64,000 nucleotides of DNA from Inia geoffrensis (GCA_036417435.1 CM070900.1:120482315-120546314), one strand, 5' to 3'. Shown: positions 26,311 through 39,950, numbered from the stretch's first letter. Notes: generated from the letters alone by a model not told the origin. Numbers and translations are program-made.

Positions 26311-28016
26311 ACCTTTTATGCTCCAAGGGGCAACATAGGCAGAGTTTGGAAGGACCTCCTCTTAGGGAAGTTGAGAGGCCTGATGAGCACAAGTGTCTGA
26401 ATCAAAGACTGCACTTTTTAGCCCAGAGGTGCACTAGGGTAGCTTCTGTGTAAAGAGCTGACAGTCTCAAGATTTCAGGTTCCCCTCTAGCACATAGATC
26501 AAGGAAAATTTGGAACCCCCCTCTCAAGTTCAATGACATAAAACATGGTCAAAATTATCTTATTCAGAAAAAATATTAAAACAGTGTAATAACATTCCTA
26601 CTATGGTTATGAGGGTGAGCCTGAGTCCACATCTAAAACGTATTTAATCTTGAACAATATGGTTATCCTTGAATACTCAAATTAGAGACATTTTTGCTGC
26701 TTGCCAATCTTCATTAGAACTCAACATGTGTTTCCTATCAAAGTTCCATAGTATCTTGTACAATCATGTGAAGACATTGTTTAGCTGCTTCTTTGGAAAT
26801 TACCATGTCTGTACATTTACAACTGATTTTTTTGAAGTACTAAATAAACGATCATAAATCTCTTCATTGTTTGTTACCTACTTCAATCAGACTCCTGAAT
26901 TATTTTAAAAGGCTTTTTCCAGGAAAAATTACGCTAAAAACCATACCACATTGACCAAGTAGCAGCTACACGTTCTTGTCATTTCTAGTAAATTATTGGT
27001 TGCTCTGAAAATCTTTTATATTTGATATGCTGACCTTAAATAATGACCTACTGTATTTAAATTTCAGACCTACTATATTTAAATAGCATGTTGGTAAAAC
27101 TTCTTGAATTAATTATTTAAGGTATTCATTCATTGACTAATTCATTTACTGACTACTGCATATAATTTCCCTGTACTATGATATTTCATCTAACAGAAAT
27201 TGTGTTGGAAATAAGAAAGTGCAACAGGCAGAAATAACCTGAGGCATTTTATACTGAAGATGTGAACCTCAGCTTCTTTGTCTATCCGGGTGGTGACATC
27301 CTGATCATTTTAATCAGCATACTTTATTTGGATCATGAAAACACTATAAGTATTAAATCACAGTGCAGTCAAACATGGTTTATTGCCACTTCTTTTAATG
27401 GTTATATGGCCACATTCTATGTAGTATTGAGTACAATGTCAGAGTCCAAAGACAGTGCTATTAAAGTGTAGTATTTAATTTTTTATTATTTTGATAAAGC
27501 TGAGACGGGCTTAAACATCTAATAACTTTTGTGAAGGAAACCTTACCATATTATGAACTATAGTCAGATTTTAACAAAATTCACCACAAAATTGTCAGCA
27601 GGAATGATTTCTTTTATAGGGAATACAGTGATTGCCATAGCTCTCTATCTAAAAATTGCCCATCTATGTTCATGTGATTAATGTAACATGGAATTTACAA
27701 ATTTAAATGCATAATGATGGAAAAGTGGAAATAAAGATTTTTATAATAATGCAGATCTGTACTGCATACATTTAATACTCTTTCTCATGGGTTAGAAAGT
27801 GAATTGTGTTTAATAGCTCAACATTTTTAATTGGGTTTTCAATGATAATAAATTGTAATGCACATTTTTAAGTGGATTTCCAGCGTTCTCAAATATTTAA
27901 CTGCCTGCTACATTTTCATGTCTACTAGGAAGCAAACAGACAAGAACTTTACATAAAGTGTGATATTATTATTTTTAAATGGCTTCCATTTTTTTTTTAC
28001 CCACACAGTGCTTATC
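26311..28016. other. AT-rich intronic sequence, nothing recognised
   Basis: No coding or repeat feature could be named. Confidence 0.5.
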
Positions 28017-28033
28017 CCTATGGGCAAATCTTT

Positions 28034-28464
28034 TCTTTTTTTAATATCTTTATTGGAGTATAATTGCTTTACAGTGTTGTATTAGTTGCTGATGTATAAC
28101 AAAGTGAATCAGCTGTATGTATACATATATCCCCATATCCCCTCCTTCTTGGGTCTCCTTCCCACCCTCCCTATCCCACCCCTCTAGGTGGACACAAAAC
28201 ACTGAGCTGATCTCCCTGTGCTATGTGGCTGCTTCCCAGTAGCTATCTATTTTACATTTGGTAGTGTATATATGTCCATGCCACTCTGTCACTTCGTCCC
28301 AGCTTACCCTTCCCCTTCCCTGTGTCCTCAAGTCCATTCTCTACATCTGTGTCTTTATTCCTGCCCTGCCCCTAGGTTCATCAGAACCTTTTTTTTTAAT
28401 TCCATATATATGTGTTAGCATACGGTATTTGTTTTTCTCTTTCTGACTTACTTCACTCTGTATG
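28034..28464 (-). mobile_element. L1 3' end, 5'-truncated, flanked by a perfect 17-bp TSD
   Basis: The T-rich tail and 3' UTR complement (TTTATTGGAGTATAATTGC) lead into the extreme C-terminal part of ORF2 at the right. CCTATGGGCAAATCTTT at 28017-28033 is repeated exactly at 28465-28481. The element is about 430 bp, a typical 5'-truncated insertion. Confidence 0.96.
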
Positions 28465-28481
28465 CCTATGGGCAAATCTTT

Positions 28482-29290
28482 ATAGAGGTTTTTCTCAACC
28501 TAATACCATAGCAGTATTAACTGGGTTCTCTTGTCAGAATGATCTTATGGGAACCAGTTTTAGAAGTGTAGTTAAACAAAAGGATTTCTAAGGTTAGTGA
28601 AATGACAGTACAACACTGAGAGTAGCAGCAGAGAGATCATGGAAAATCAAAAACAGCCAAAGCCCTTTAGGTAAATCGGAAAACATGTATATTTTCTACC
28701 ATGTATTTTTCCTGCCTTTCTTCATTTTCATATCACTCTTTTAGTTCTCCATGTTTTTTCTTTTCCTCTTGTGGATTCTAAAAGGAATTGAGATTGCTAA
28801 AAAATTTTTTACTCCTATAGACCAAATAAGCCTTATTTTGGAAGCAACAAAAAGTATTGGCCATTTATCCAACTTGACTTTTCCTGTAGTTATGTGAAAA
28901 TGACTCCCTAGATAAGCAAAGGGATTGACCAGAATGTCCTCTTGGTATAGAATAATGTCACTTAAATCCCTAACATACTTTGCCAATATATTCAGTCCAT
29001 AGAGTTGTGAACATTTTTCATCCATCCAGCAAGTATTTGTTGTGTGCTAAATGGTATATAAAACACCGAGTGGGTTATAAAAGAAGTGTAAAATAGAAAT
29101 CTCATGTTTTTGGAACCTTAAAATCTACTCAGAATTTTAAAATGTATACATGTTAAATAGTTTATTAATAATGTAAAGCAATATGTTAAGTGCCATAATC
29201 ATTTCACTTGATTTCCTGCTAATATTTTTCCTACCTCTCCAGTTGCTTTCTCTGAACATTGCATTTTCTATCCAGCCATTAAGTCATGGC
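28482..29290. other. Intronic sequence, nothing firmly recognised
   Basis: CATCCAGCAAGTATTTGTTG at about 29024 resembles an old LINE/MIR-type motif, but it is too short to assign. Confidence 0.45.
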
Positions 29291-30270
29291 ATATCTTGAG
29301 TCTTGGTCCTTGATTCTCCGTATTATCTCTGGTCTTTCCATAGGTGGCTATATCCATACCCATTAATTTCCACCTATACTGGGGACACTAACACTTATAT
29401 CTCTAGGCCATACTCTTTTCTGCCTTCTTGATACCTCCTGTTGAATAACAGATCCAAAAGCTGACTCATGATCTTCCCTTCCAATCTAGACCCTCTTCCA
29501 GTATTTCTGTCTTAGGGGATGGCATGCACCATTGAGATGTGAAACCTGGAAACACAAAAGTCATCCCTGACCCTTCTTTCTCAAATCTATTTCTTTCCAT
29601 ATCCCCCAGCCCACCACTCTAATCCAGGCTTCCCATCATGCTTCACCGGGACTAGAGTGAAGACTCCTAACTGGTCTGCCTTCATCTATGCTGCTACTTT
29701 CCAAAGTATTGTCCATATAGCACACAGATTATCTTTAAAATTGAAATTCCAATTATGTTATCCTATTGCTTAAACATGTCAATGTATCCCCATAAAGCCC
29801 TTTCTCTTTCTTTTTTTTTTTTTTTTTTTTTAAAAAAACATGATATTTGACAGCCTGCCTGATATGGTCCCTATCTATCTCTGTCTTTGCTCTGTCTACC
29901 CCAGCTATACTGAATTCCTTGAAGACCCTTCCAAAGTCCTATGAATGGAAAACTCATCTCCTTCCTTACTTTAGCTCTCACTTGGATTTTAGTTCCTAGC
30001 TTATGTGTAACTTCCTCGGGAAACCTCCTATTAATAGGTTCTCAGGATACTGTATACCTTTCCTTCATGACTCACTAAAAATTTCCATTTTTAATGTGAT
30101 TTTTTTGGTTGGTGTCAGTACTTCCACTTGATTGAAGTTATATGAGAGCAGAAAGAGTATCTGTTTTGCTCACCATTATAATCCTAGTACCTAGCACTGT
30201 GTCTGGAACACAGTATGAGCTCTAAATACGAACTGAATAATTCTGTGAATGAAAGGATGAATGAAGGAAT
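29290..30270 (+). mobile_element. L2 LINE 3' portion, degraded
   Basis: The right end shows the L2 3' pattern (CCTAGTACCTAGCACTGTGT, then GAATGAAAGGATGAATG repeats). Upstream pyrimidine-rich L2-like text is interrupted by a poly(T) run at about 29811-29831. Left boundary approximate. Confidence 0.7.
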
Positions 30271-33200
30271 GAATGAAACAATGGCTATAATTGAGAGTAA
30301 CAGAAAAAATTTGTTGAAGAGAATAAGAATAAATGATAGGGAAAAATTAACAGAGGTTATGAAACTTGGGGAGGTCTTGGAAGGAAGGAGAGATTTGGAA
30401 GAGACAGTGAGGTGAAGAAAGGCATTCTGAGCTGGGGAACCATATAAGCAGAATATTAGGAATAGATATTATCTTTAGGTGATAAGGTGGTAACTTAATT
30501 AGGTAAAGCATTCTGGTTCATTTTTATAAACAGTGGAGTTAACATTGACTATCCAAAATTAGTCTAAACTTATGGACTTCAGAATTCCAGGCAGTAGGAG
30601 ACCGTTCCAATAATACAGTTTATCTAGTACATCATTCCATTAGGAGAATTAAAAAGGTTTATGACTTTGCAAAAAAGCTGCTTTCTCAGAGTAGGATATT
30701 TCAATTGATCTTTTAAAAAAAACAATACAGAAAGTATTTTTCCAAACAGTGACTACTTGGTCTTATTCTGGAGAATTATTTGGAAAAGTTTGGTGTTAAT
30801 GACTACAACCATAGTGCTTTCAACTCAGGTCAGTATAATAAATCCCCTCGTGTGTTTTCTTCATTTTAAAATTCTTCCTGAGTTTGATACATGCATAGCG
30901 GGATAGTAGGAACTATGAAGCTATTACCTAGCTTCCCTGTGAGACCCCTATCTTCCATTTGACATGGATTCAATATGATTAAAAGTGAAAATGGAAAATA
31001 AGTTAATTATTGCTGTTCTGCATCTATTTCATTGCTCTCTTGTTTTTAATTCTTCATTTGTGTTGGTGACCTTTTCTGTGTTTGGGCAAACATCCGCTAA
31101 GCTTTTATCCAGTGATTAAGAAGCATTCATTACACACTCTGTTTGACATGGTCATTACTTAATGCTCACTTAACAAAATTCTACAAGACCAAATTATCAC
31201 AGTGGGTGAAGGAACAGATGGCCAGCTGGCCGGAATCCATGCCTGCTTCGTTTCATACCTTCTCAAGTCTGCTGCAAAAAAGCCACATGAGAGACCTAAA
31301 CAGGCTGTCCAAACAGTAACTTGCCTGTCCAGCTGTGCTTCAATATTCTCAGCTGTGCAGTCTGGGTAGGTGCTCTTCCCATCTGAGTGTAGCTGGATCC
31401 CTGAGCTACATGGATCTCACTGCCTCATGGTTAAGATGGCAGTCACAGTGGGCAGATTCCAAAAGTAAAAATAGAAATCCTTCCCCCTCCTCCTGTCATT
31501 GCCTTCAAAATCAAAACCACTTTGCTGAACTTCAAAAGAAAGAGCTGTAGTTTTGGGGAAAGAGTGCACCTACTTTTAAAACCTATTTATAATTAAAAGA
31601 TTATCCACGATCTGATGTTTTACAAATTGCCACAGCCTTCAGCAAACAAAATTGAGCTTGGCTCCAGGCTTAAAATTGGATTGTTGCAACCTGCTAGCTG
31701 TGGATGAGAAAGGGTTACAAATGAAAATGCAACCAACCTCTAAACTTTAGGTTTTTGTTATAGACTATGAAAGGTAGTTTAGATTATATGCTGTTATTCT
31801 AATTAACAAAATTAATACTAATTTTCAGTCAATCATCATATATTTATGAAGCAACATCAGAGTATCTAGCACTTTATCAGTGTATATGGGGATAAAAAAT
31901 ATTACAAGGAGTAGGGGTTCCTGTGCACGAGTGTTTATAATCTCGTCAGGGAGACAAAAGAGACCCATAAAATAATTAGAGAAGGAAGCAGTATACAGTG
32001 AGATGCTAATCATGCAGTACAGTTGGCAAGTTCAGTAGAAGCCTGAAAAAGGTGAAGAGCTGTCAGAGGAAGATTGATGAACATGGAAATTTTGTAGCTG
32101 CTTAGAGACACCACGTGAAACAGTGAGATTGCTTGATGCTCCTGAAACCTGGGCTCAGATATTTGCTTATGACAGAAACACGTTGGTCTCTCCTCTGTCT
32201 TTACTCCATGCCCCATCCTACTGACATGTAGAAGAGGAAACAAACCAAGGTAGCTAATGGCAAACTTGAATGATATCTTAACCACTTTGCACCACTGCTG
32301 ATGTGTATTCTGGAGCTCGAATTGTATTTTGCAATGCATGGAATGTGAGTTCTGACAGATGCACTTTTCAAACAGGTGATTTGCTGAGTTCTGTCTGGAA
32401 ACAGCTCCCTGATTTTAAAGGGCTTTTTAAGGAATTAGAGAGAAATTCTTATGACTTATTGGCAATAACCAGAGCTGTCTTATTACGATCACTAGAAGCA
32501 GAAAGAGATTCTTTCCCCCAGATTAATCAAAAATTATTGAATGCCCATTTTTTTCAATTAGATTGGATTGCATTTATGGTTTCTAAAGTTTCATAGGAAT
32601 TTTCACAAGGAAATCCCTTCTCTTACTCTAGTGGCTATCTGAAAAAAAAGAAAACATGACATTGATTATCATGATGGTCCATACTTTAGATATCCATGTT
32701 TCCTATAGATTTTAGAAATGTTTATCCTATTGACCCAAGATTTCAAGGTGCACTTGGGTCTTCTGTTACTAACTTCAACAGTAATAATTACTTAATTTTA
32801 TACAGCATTCAGTAGTTTATAAGAGGCTTCTATAGAATTAGCGTCCTTTATTTTAGAAAGGAAATCAAAGGGCAACATTATCTTTTGTCTTGTGTTCAGT
32901 ACATATTGTTCTGTTAATGATTATATCACATAATCAATCACAAAGCAAATATTATTGGTTAGGTTAAAAGATGTCCCAAAACAGACAGCATGTTTTGAAG
33001 AACTAAAAAAAATGTATATGCATTGTGACTACAGACTAAGGAGACAGATTTCTGTTTGAGTAATAAAACATTCTGAGCTGACGTGGTGGTTTAGGAAGCT
33101 TATTTTGGCATCAGTGCAGGATGAATGGACAGAGGAAGAAATGTAAGATGGAGCTATAGTAATAGTTATCACTTTGTAAATGATAGATCCTCTTGCTATA

Positions 33201-33721
33201 TTTTGTTAATAATTTTTAAAAGTCATACTAATATTTAATAAGATATATTTATTGGGAAAAGAGGACATATCAGCTATTGTCACTCAAATGATTACATTTG
33301 TTTTTAGAAATAATGTGTATAATGGCTTTCCTCAGAGTGTTGGCTGACTATGTAAAAAACGTACTACCACTGGCAAGCCCAACTGTAAACTAGAGTAAAT
33401 GGCTAAAGATCAACCCCAAGAAATCTTAATTCTTTCTTCAGTATTTTCTTCAATCATGCAGTGACAGGTCCTCCTTGATGGCACCTAAATAGCCACTTCT
33501 GCACTCTTCCTAGGCACTGCTCCAAACTTAACTGCTCTCCTGCTCTCCAAAATCATCAAATTTTTTACCACTCTGTGTGATAAGAGCCAAGTGAAATTTG
33601 TTTTAGCTAAGGTGTTAATTGTTGATAAATATGAGTGCTTTGTCAGCCAACTCTAACAATAGACGTGGGCTCTGGTTTCCTTAGTCAGCTTCATTGCTAT
33701 AAGAAACAACTACTTAGGGAC
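30271..33721. other. AT-rich intronic sequence, no gene recognised
   Basis: Weak matches to the same ancient repeat type as 25727 occur near 30420-30500, 31830-32010 and 33070-33170. The frames at 32010-32339 (-) and 32303-32596 (+) show no homology I know. Confidence 0.45.
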
Positions 33722-34568
33722 TACAGTGGATTGAAGAGTACCTGTCCAAAATTCCTGTCTACCAGGAATCTCAGAATGTGACCTTATTTAGAAATAGGGT
33801 CTGTATTAGTTTGCTGGGACTGCCAAAACAAAATACCACAGCCTGGGTAGCTTAAACAATAGAATGCATTTCCTCACAGCTGTCATAGTGCAAGATCAAG
33901 TTGTCCCCAGGTTTGGTTTCTCCTGAGGCCTTTCTCCTTGGGTTGTCGATAGCTACCCTTTACTTTGTCCTCACATGGCCTGTCCTCTGGTATTGGAACA
34001 TCGCTGATATCTCTTTTGTGTGTCCAAATTTCCTCTTCTTGTAAGGGAGATTGGATTGGGTTAGGGACCATATTATGGCCTCCTGTCACCTAAATTGCCT
34101 CTTTAGACTCTGTATCTCCAAATATAGTCGCATTTTGAGATACTGGAGGTTAGGGCTTCAACATGTGAATTTGGGGGGAACACAATTCAGCCCATCACAA
34201 GGGCTTTGCAGATGTAAGTAATGAAGGATCTTGAGACGAAATTATTCTGGACTAGGGTGGGCCCTGAATCCAATGACTGGTATACTTATAAGAGGAGAGA
34301 ACACAGAGAAACACAGGAAAGAAGTCACGTGAGGATGGAGGCAGGGATTGGAGTTATGCTGATACAATCCAAGGAGCGCCAAGGGCCACCAGAAGCTGGA
34401 AGAGATAAGGAAGGGTTTTGCCCTAGCATCTTCAGAGGGAGTATGGCCCTGCCGACACACCTTGATTTCAGACTTCTAGCCTACAGAACTGTGAGCGAAT
34501 AAATTTCTATTGTTTGAAGCCACCAGGTTTGTGGCAATTTGTTAAAGCAGCCCTAGGAAACTAACACA
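33722..34568 (+). mobile_element. MLT1-type LTR (older, outer copy), split by a second LTR
   Basis: The 5' part at 33722-33801 includes CTCAGAATGTGACCTTATTT. After the insert the 3' part at 34200-34568 resumes with GGGCTTTGCAGATGTAAG and runs through CCACCAGAAGCTGGAAGAG and GACTTCTAGCCTACAGAACTG to ...AAACTAACACA. This is the MLT1C/D-like order. Solo LTR, no retroviral genes. Confidence 0.82.
33802..34199 (-). mobile_element. MLT1/MST-type LTR (inner copy), minus orientation
   Basis: On the + strand it runs from TGTATTAGTTTGCTGGGAC to TTCAGCCCATCACA, the reverse complement of a MaLR LTR with TG...CA ends. It is flanked by AGGGTC (33796-33801) and AGGGC (34200-34204), the expected 5-bp-type duplication with one base lost. 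Confidence 0.85.
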
Positions 34569-35076
34569 GGAACCCTAAACACCTTTGTAGCCACTAGTCA
34601 TCTCAGTGCCTTCCTCTAGACAGCCATATATGAAGAGAGTCCAGTATTAATTCTCGAGGAGAAAGTTTTTCAATAGGAATTAAAAAAAAAGTCTCTCTTT
34701 AGCCTTAGATTTCAGTTTTCATAATGTATTCAAATATTTTATATTTAAGGAACAATTTGTTAAATTTGCTGATTCTCCCCTTAAATGGAGTGTTTTAGGT
34801 TTATTTATAGTTTACCTCTCTATACATATACAAACTACGAAGAAGATATTGACAGTTTTTTCCTCAAATGGCTGAATTTACATTTAAAAAGGAGTAGAAA
34901 AGAGGAAGAGGAGCAACTAGTGTTAAAAATGGTTTGAAAGCTTCAATCATGTGAACATTCCCAGAATAACTACTTCTTTTTCAACTAGTTTAAAATAGAG
35001 TGGCAATGGCTCAAAATGGCAACTGCCAAAATGTTCAAATCTTATTAAATATAAAAGCAGCACTATGATAGAATTT
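34569..35076. other. AT-rich intronic sequence, nothing recognised
   Basis: No feature could be named. Confidence 0.5.
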
Positions 35077-35088
35077 TAACATGTTTTT

Positions 35089-35300
35089 GTTTTGTTTTGT
35101 TTTGTTTTGCGGTACGTGGGCCTCTCACTGTTGTGGCCTCTCCCGTTGCGGAGCACAGGCTCCAGACACTCAGGCTCAGCAGCCATGGCTCATGGGCCCA
35201 GCCGCTCCATGGCATGTGGGATCCTCCCGGACCAGGGCATGAACCCGTGTCCCCTGCATCGGCAGGCGGACTCTCAACCACTGCGCCACCAGGGAAGCCC
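35089..35300 (-). mobile_element. CHR-type SINE, minus orientation
   Basis: The tail is a GTTTT repeat, followed by the SINE body and 5' end ...CCAGGGAAGCCC. TSD TAACATGTTTTT (35077-35088) and TAACGTGTTTTT (35301-35312) match at 11 of 12 positions. Confidence 0.95.
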
Positions 35301-35312
35301 TAACGTGTTTTT

Positions 35313-36392
35313 AAGATGAGAGTTTGGAGTGAACTTTTGGGTCATAATTATTCCTATTTGCTTGCATTGCTAAAACAACTAGTGAAACTAAGCTCTTGCA
35401 ATGGTCTTACAGGCATTTCCTTATTACATAATCTAAAATGTACATTTATTTTTAATATCTAAGTGCCAATGTTTTGAGAGTGTAATTTGTAAAATTGACC
35501 AGGTCTGTGCACACATTGTCACAGGAGAGTGTTAACCTGTTTACTTTCTAATAATCTGCTTACACACCATGAGGAATTCATGATTTTGGGCATAGTCTCT
35601 AAATGTGTGAAAAGCTAACCATGTTACACATATAGAAATCACTTCAGCTCTCTACTGTTGGAATTGTGAGAAGGTAGATGCAGAAAAGCAGCAAACCATA
35701 TACAGATCTATTGCTTTCGTGAGCAATTAATCTTGTTGACATATTTATATGAACTTGCATAAAAATGCCTGAAAATCATGCTGTTGACTTCAGTTGTTCC
35801 ATTAATATTGATCATATGCTGTCCCCATTGTGTTAGATGCTACTTAAAGATTACCTACAAAAGTATTACAGCGTTATCGATTTTAAAACTCCCTGAAGCC
35901 TCTGGTATCTTGCAAGTCCACTTATACTTTCATTAAGAATGACATTACCAAGTGTTGTCTAATCAGATAATTTCGACTTTTATGACTACTAATCAGAACT
36001 GAAGCTCGTAACCACCATTGTGTATACTTCTTCTGTACACCTGTAATACAAAAAGAAGCAGCCTTTTGAAATGGAAACTAATTGAGATGGCCCTCGTTTT
36101 TACAAGCTCCGAGTGGTTCAGTAACAGTACTTTGATTTCAAATTTTGCTCTGCTGTTAAATTGTTTTCAAAGCGATGTATAAGTTATAGATTAGCACTGA
36201 TGTGTTACAAAAAATATATGAGGTGTCCTAAATATTCCAAAGTTGGCAGCAAAAGTTAAGAATGTGGCCATATTACATTTGTTAATATGATTATCACTAA
36301 GGAAATTCTAGAATTAAATTTTCAGAAACCATTACATAAATAAAAAAATGTTAATACTGAGCATAGTATATTTGCAGTGAAAGATAGCCATT
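35313..36392. other. AT-rich intronic sequence, nothing recognised
   Basis: No feature could be named. Confidence 0.5.
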
Positions 36393-36405
36393 AAAATTAC
36401 ATTTA

Positions 36406-36639
36406 GGGCTTCACTGGTGGCACAGTGGTTGAGAGTCCACCTGCCGATGCAGAGGACACGGGTTTGTGCCCCGGTCCGGGAAGATCCCACATGCCGCGGA
36501 GCAGCTGGGCCCGTGAGCCATGGCCGATGAGCCTGCGCATCCGGAGCCTGTACTCTGCAATGGGAGAGGCCACAACAGTGAGTGGCCCGCGTACCACCAA
36601 AAAAACAAAAACAAAAACAAAAACAAAAAAAAACAAAAA
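36406..36639 (+). mobile_element. CHR-type SINE, plus orientation
   Basis: Starts GGGCTTCACTGGTGGCAC and ends in an (AAAAAC)n tail. TSD AAAATTACATTTA (36393-36405) against AAAATTAAGTTTA (about 36640-36652). Confidence 0.95.
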
Positions 36640-36652
36640 AAAATTAAGTTTA

Positions 36653-38169
36653 AAAAATGAGATATATAAACTGGATCACTAAGTATTTTCTTTTGTTGTT
36701 AGCTTCCTCATCCAGCTGCTGACAATTCAATTCAAAACATTTATCACAAATTACTAGCAGAACTCAGCACATAACAGATGCCTAATGAATAGATGTTATT
36801 TAAGCTTAACTGGAGAAAACAAATTAACAACACCTTTATGTTGAGCAAGGTCAGGGTCAGTTTCTTTCTTATTCTCACAGTACAAGCAATGGTATATGCC
36901 ATAGGTGATGGTTATTATTTTTCAGTGTGCCAAGACCTTAAAATAATACCTAATTACTTTCAGTATCAAAATAGAGAAGATTATTGGATGTGGGGGAAAA
37001 CTTAAAAACAGACAAGAATTTCCTAGGATGTCTAATTCTCAGATGACCAGCTCACTTATCATCTGGGGAAAGAAACCTGGAAACTCTTGATACATATTTT
37101 AATTGTCATTATTTAACATCAAACATAAAATTTTTTGGCTACCAAGAAAATTTTGTGAGTTGAGAACTTGGGCTACATTTGTTATATTATCTTTATGTAC
37201 TAAGTTATATTCTCATTATTTCTTTTTGCTAATGTTTTAAGTGAATGTCTTTCTTTATATAGGAATTATTAAATTAGGAGACTAAAACACTATTAATCAG
37301 ATTATATGATGTTAAATTTTTCTTGATTATATATTTGCCAAAGAATTAGGATACAGGTATAATCATTAGGCAAAAGTTTACATTCTAATGATCTGTTATT
37401 TACAGTTACAATAATATTACAAATGTAATACTCTAGAAGCTTAAAGCGCATTAGAGACAAAAAATACTGGAAACTAATTATGAAGTTACAGGACTTGAAC
37501 CTTAAAAGGTGTAGAAAAGTTACAGAAAGTATGCTAATTAACTACCAATTGAAATGCCTAAAGATATTTATAGCTTATAAACCTTGTAAGCTTTAATGGG
37601 GTCTCCACAAAAGATATGACGGTTATCGCTCATTAGTCCCATATTGTTGTTTATTAAAAATTTATCAGAAACCTACTGTGTGCTGACCATGACTCTTACC
37701 ACAGAGAATTAAGGGTCTAATGGAGAAAAGTATCATGTAACCAGTCATTTCAACACTCTACCGTGAGTTCTCCAAAAGAATGTATACAAGGCATATAACA
37801 TCAGTTTCATGGTATAATTATTAAGGACAAAAAAGAAAAAAATCTGTATGTTGGGCAGGGTCAACTTATCTTCACAGTATAAGCAATGGTATACACATAC
37901 CAAATATATTATTGCAAAATAATAGGGGGAAATGCGTTTGACAGTTGATTTCAAACATAGCTGAAGTGGAGTACTGTTAGCATAGCAGAGCCTCTCTATA
38001 TTCATAATATCTAACACACTGACCCATTTGCTGAAAATACTCTGAAATATTTCCATTTAGGAAGCCTTTGGAGTCCTGTATTATTTATAGGAATGTGTTT
38101 AGTGAGTGCATGCCGATTCTGTAGGCATCTATCAAGATTAACGTATTAATCTACAGATCTTCAACGGGG
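36653..38169. other. AT-rich intronic sequence, nothing recognised
   Basis: A short AACCTACTGTGTGCTGACC motif at about 37670 resembles an ancient LINE/MIR tail; otherwise nothing is named. Confidence 0.45.
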
Positions 38170-38390
38170 CAGGAAGTGTGGCTTAATGGAAAGGGCTTAG
38201 GTTTGTAGTCGGGCAGAATGTGTTAAAGAAAATCTTGGCTTTTGCAATTACACATGTTACTTAACCTCTCTGCGCAAACCTGTTTTCTTGCCTGTAGCAC
38301 AAAGATACGTTCTTACAGAGCATCATAAAGAATACTATGTATTTCACGTTGCTTAGCGTATAAAGCACTCTAGAAAGGTTAAATCCTTGC
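38170..38390 (+). mobile_element. MIR SINE, degraded
   Basis: The MIR core is recognisable: TTACTTAACCTCTCTGCGC followed by a TTCTTGCCTGTAGCACAAAG block and a TTGCTTAGCGTATAAAGC tail. Confidence 0.7.
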
Positions 38391-39439
38391 CCTATTTGCC
38401 TTACCTCATCCTCGCCCTGTAAATGAAAATCATTGAATTTCTTAGAGTAGGAAAAATAACAGCAGCTACAACCTTTGTAACAGATAATCTTTTTCTGAAA
38501 CCCAGATGTCAGCTGAGGTCATGATGTCTTTGGGGGTATAAATAAAATAAGCTTCAACTCTCTAGCTCGTATCTTTGGGGAATCTCAGAGGCTGCACCAA
38601 GATTGCTGGGCAGACTTTGCCTGTGCCCTCAGGAAATATCTAGAGTGTCTAGGACTAGATACCTCTGTCAGCTCGGTCTTCAGGTTCCTGTACCCACTGG
38701 ATTCTTGAGTCCCTCAGGCATCGTGTGCTGCAACACTTCTTCCCTTCTGCCAGAATGAGCCAGATGAATAGCACAGCTCTTTCCCCTTGATTTCCCCCAA
38801 TACCACACACAGGTCTGACTGTAGATCTGAATAGTCCAGCAGAGACAGGTCACATTGCAGCAGTGCCAACAACTTAAACCTGAATTTTAGACATCACAGT
38901 TTCTTACCAGCTACTTTTCTTCCCATATTACAGCCTCACAGCATACTGCTTGACCCACCTCGCTCTCTGAAATTTACTTCCATCTCTGCTTGTGGGGTCT
39001 CCCCTCCTGGGTTGTCCCCATTCATTCCTAAGTTCTTCCCTCTATGCAGCAGAACCACTAACTCATCCTCAGCTTCTAGCCAAGTTCTACTTTTCCAGAG
39101 ATGCAGGAAGCATGAGTAAACAGAGTCATCTCTTCAGGCTCATATTTGCTCCTTGTTCTTCCAAGTGACTTCCATTGACCACTTTGCTCGTAATCACGGC
39201 TTTAACTGCTCCCAAGGACTGGCAGAGGCCTTACTATTTCAGTTGTTTGCTTTTTATCCCTCCCTCACCCAGCTCTGTAAGTAGAGGGGAACATGGAAAA
39301 TATTTATTTGATTTCTGATATAAATAATATCACTCTCTTGAGGGGTTAGAAATAGCTTAATCATTTTTGGTTTTAATAACTTTTTTCCTACTAGAGAGAA
39401 TTCCTTAAACTCAACATTCCTCATATTAGTTGAGGTTTT
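38391..39439. other. Intronic sequence, nothing recognised
   Basis: Composition is more GC-balanced than its neighbours (38560-39250), but no family or exon could be named. Confidence 0.45.
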
Positions 39440-39560
39440 TGGTTTTTATTTTTGAGAAATCACTGAATTCTTATTAGGCTTGTTTCCTCATCTGTAAAAT
39501 TGAAAGATTGGATTAGGTGATCTCCAATGCTCCTTATTTGTTTAAAATTATATAATTCTT
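39440..39560 (+). mobile_element. MIR SINE 3' fragment
   Basis: GTTTCCTCATCTGTAAAAT is a near-consensus MIR core, followed by GGATTAGGTGATCTCCAATG. Confidence 0.7.
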
Positions 39561-39729
39561 AGGCTATAATTATTAATATCTTTTTGGCAATTATATGCAT
39601 GGCTATCAGTTATCAGTTAATAAAAAAATCTAGGTCATGTATTTTCTTATTTTGAATGAACTGATGATTCAACCCTCTAATGGCACTTTTATTTCTTTCA
39701 CTCCTCCCCAGTTGGTTGATTCTGTATAG

Positions 39730-39950
39730 AATGTAGGTTTTAGGATCACAGACTCTTAGCTTGAGACTTAAATGCATCACTTGTAGATGTTCATTTGGGA
39801 AATATTATCTAATCTTTCTGTCTTTAAGTTTTTGAAAAAGGTAAAAGAATGGTAGGGACAACTACGTCATCTAGTTGCTAGGAGGAATAAATGAGATTAT
39901 TTATGTGAAAGGAATTTGTAAGTTGTCAGGCATTGTTAATGTTAATTAAT
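39730..39950 (+). mobile_element. MIR SINE, degraded
   Basis: Begins near TTTTAGGATCACAGACTC and passes through a weak TAATCTTTCTGTCTTTAAG core. It ends with AATAAATGAGATTATTTATG, the MIR 3' pattern. Confidence 0.55.

Noticed and set aside
32303..32596. 97-codon + strand frame as a candidate exon
   Set aside because: No homology recognised, no strong acceptor/donor pair at its edges.
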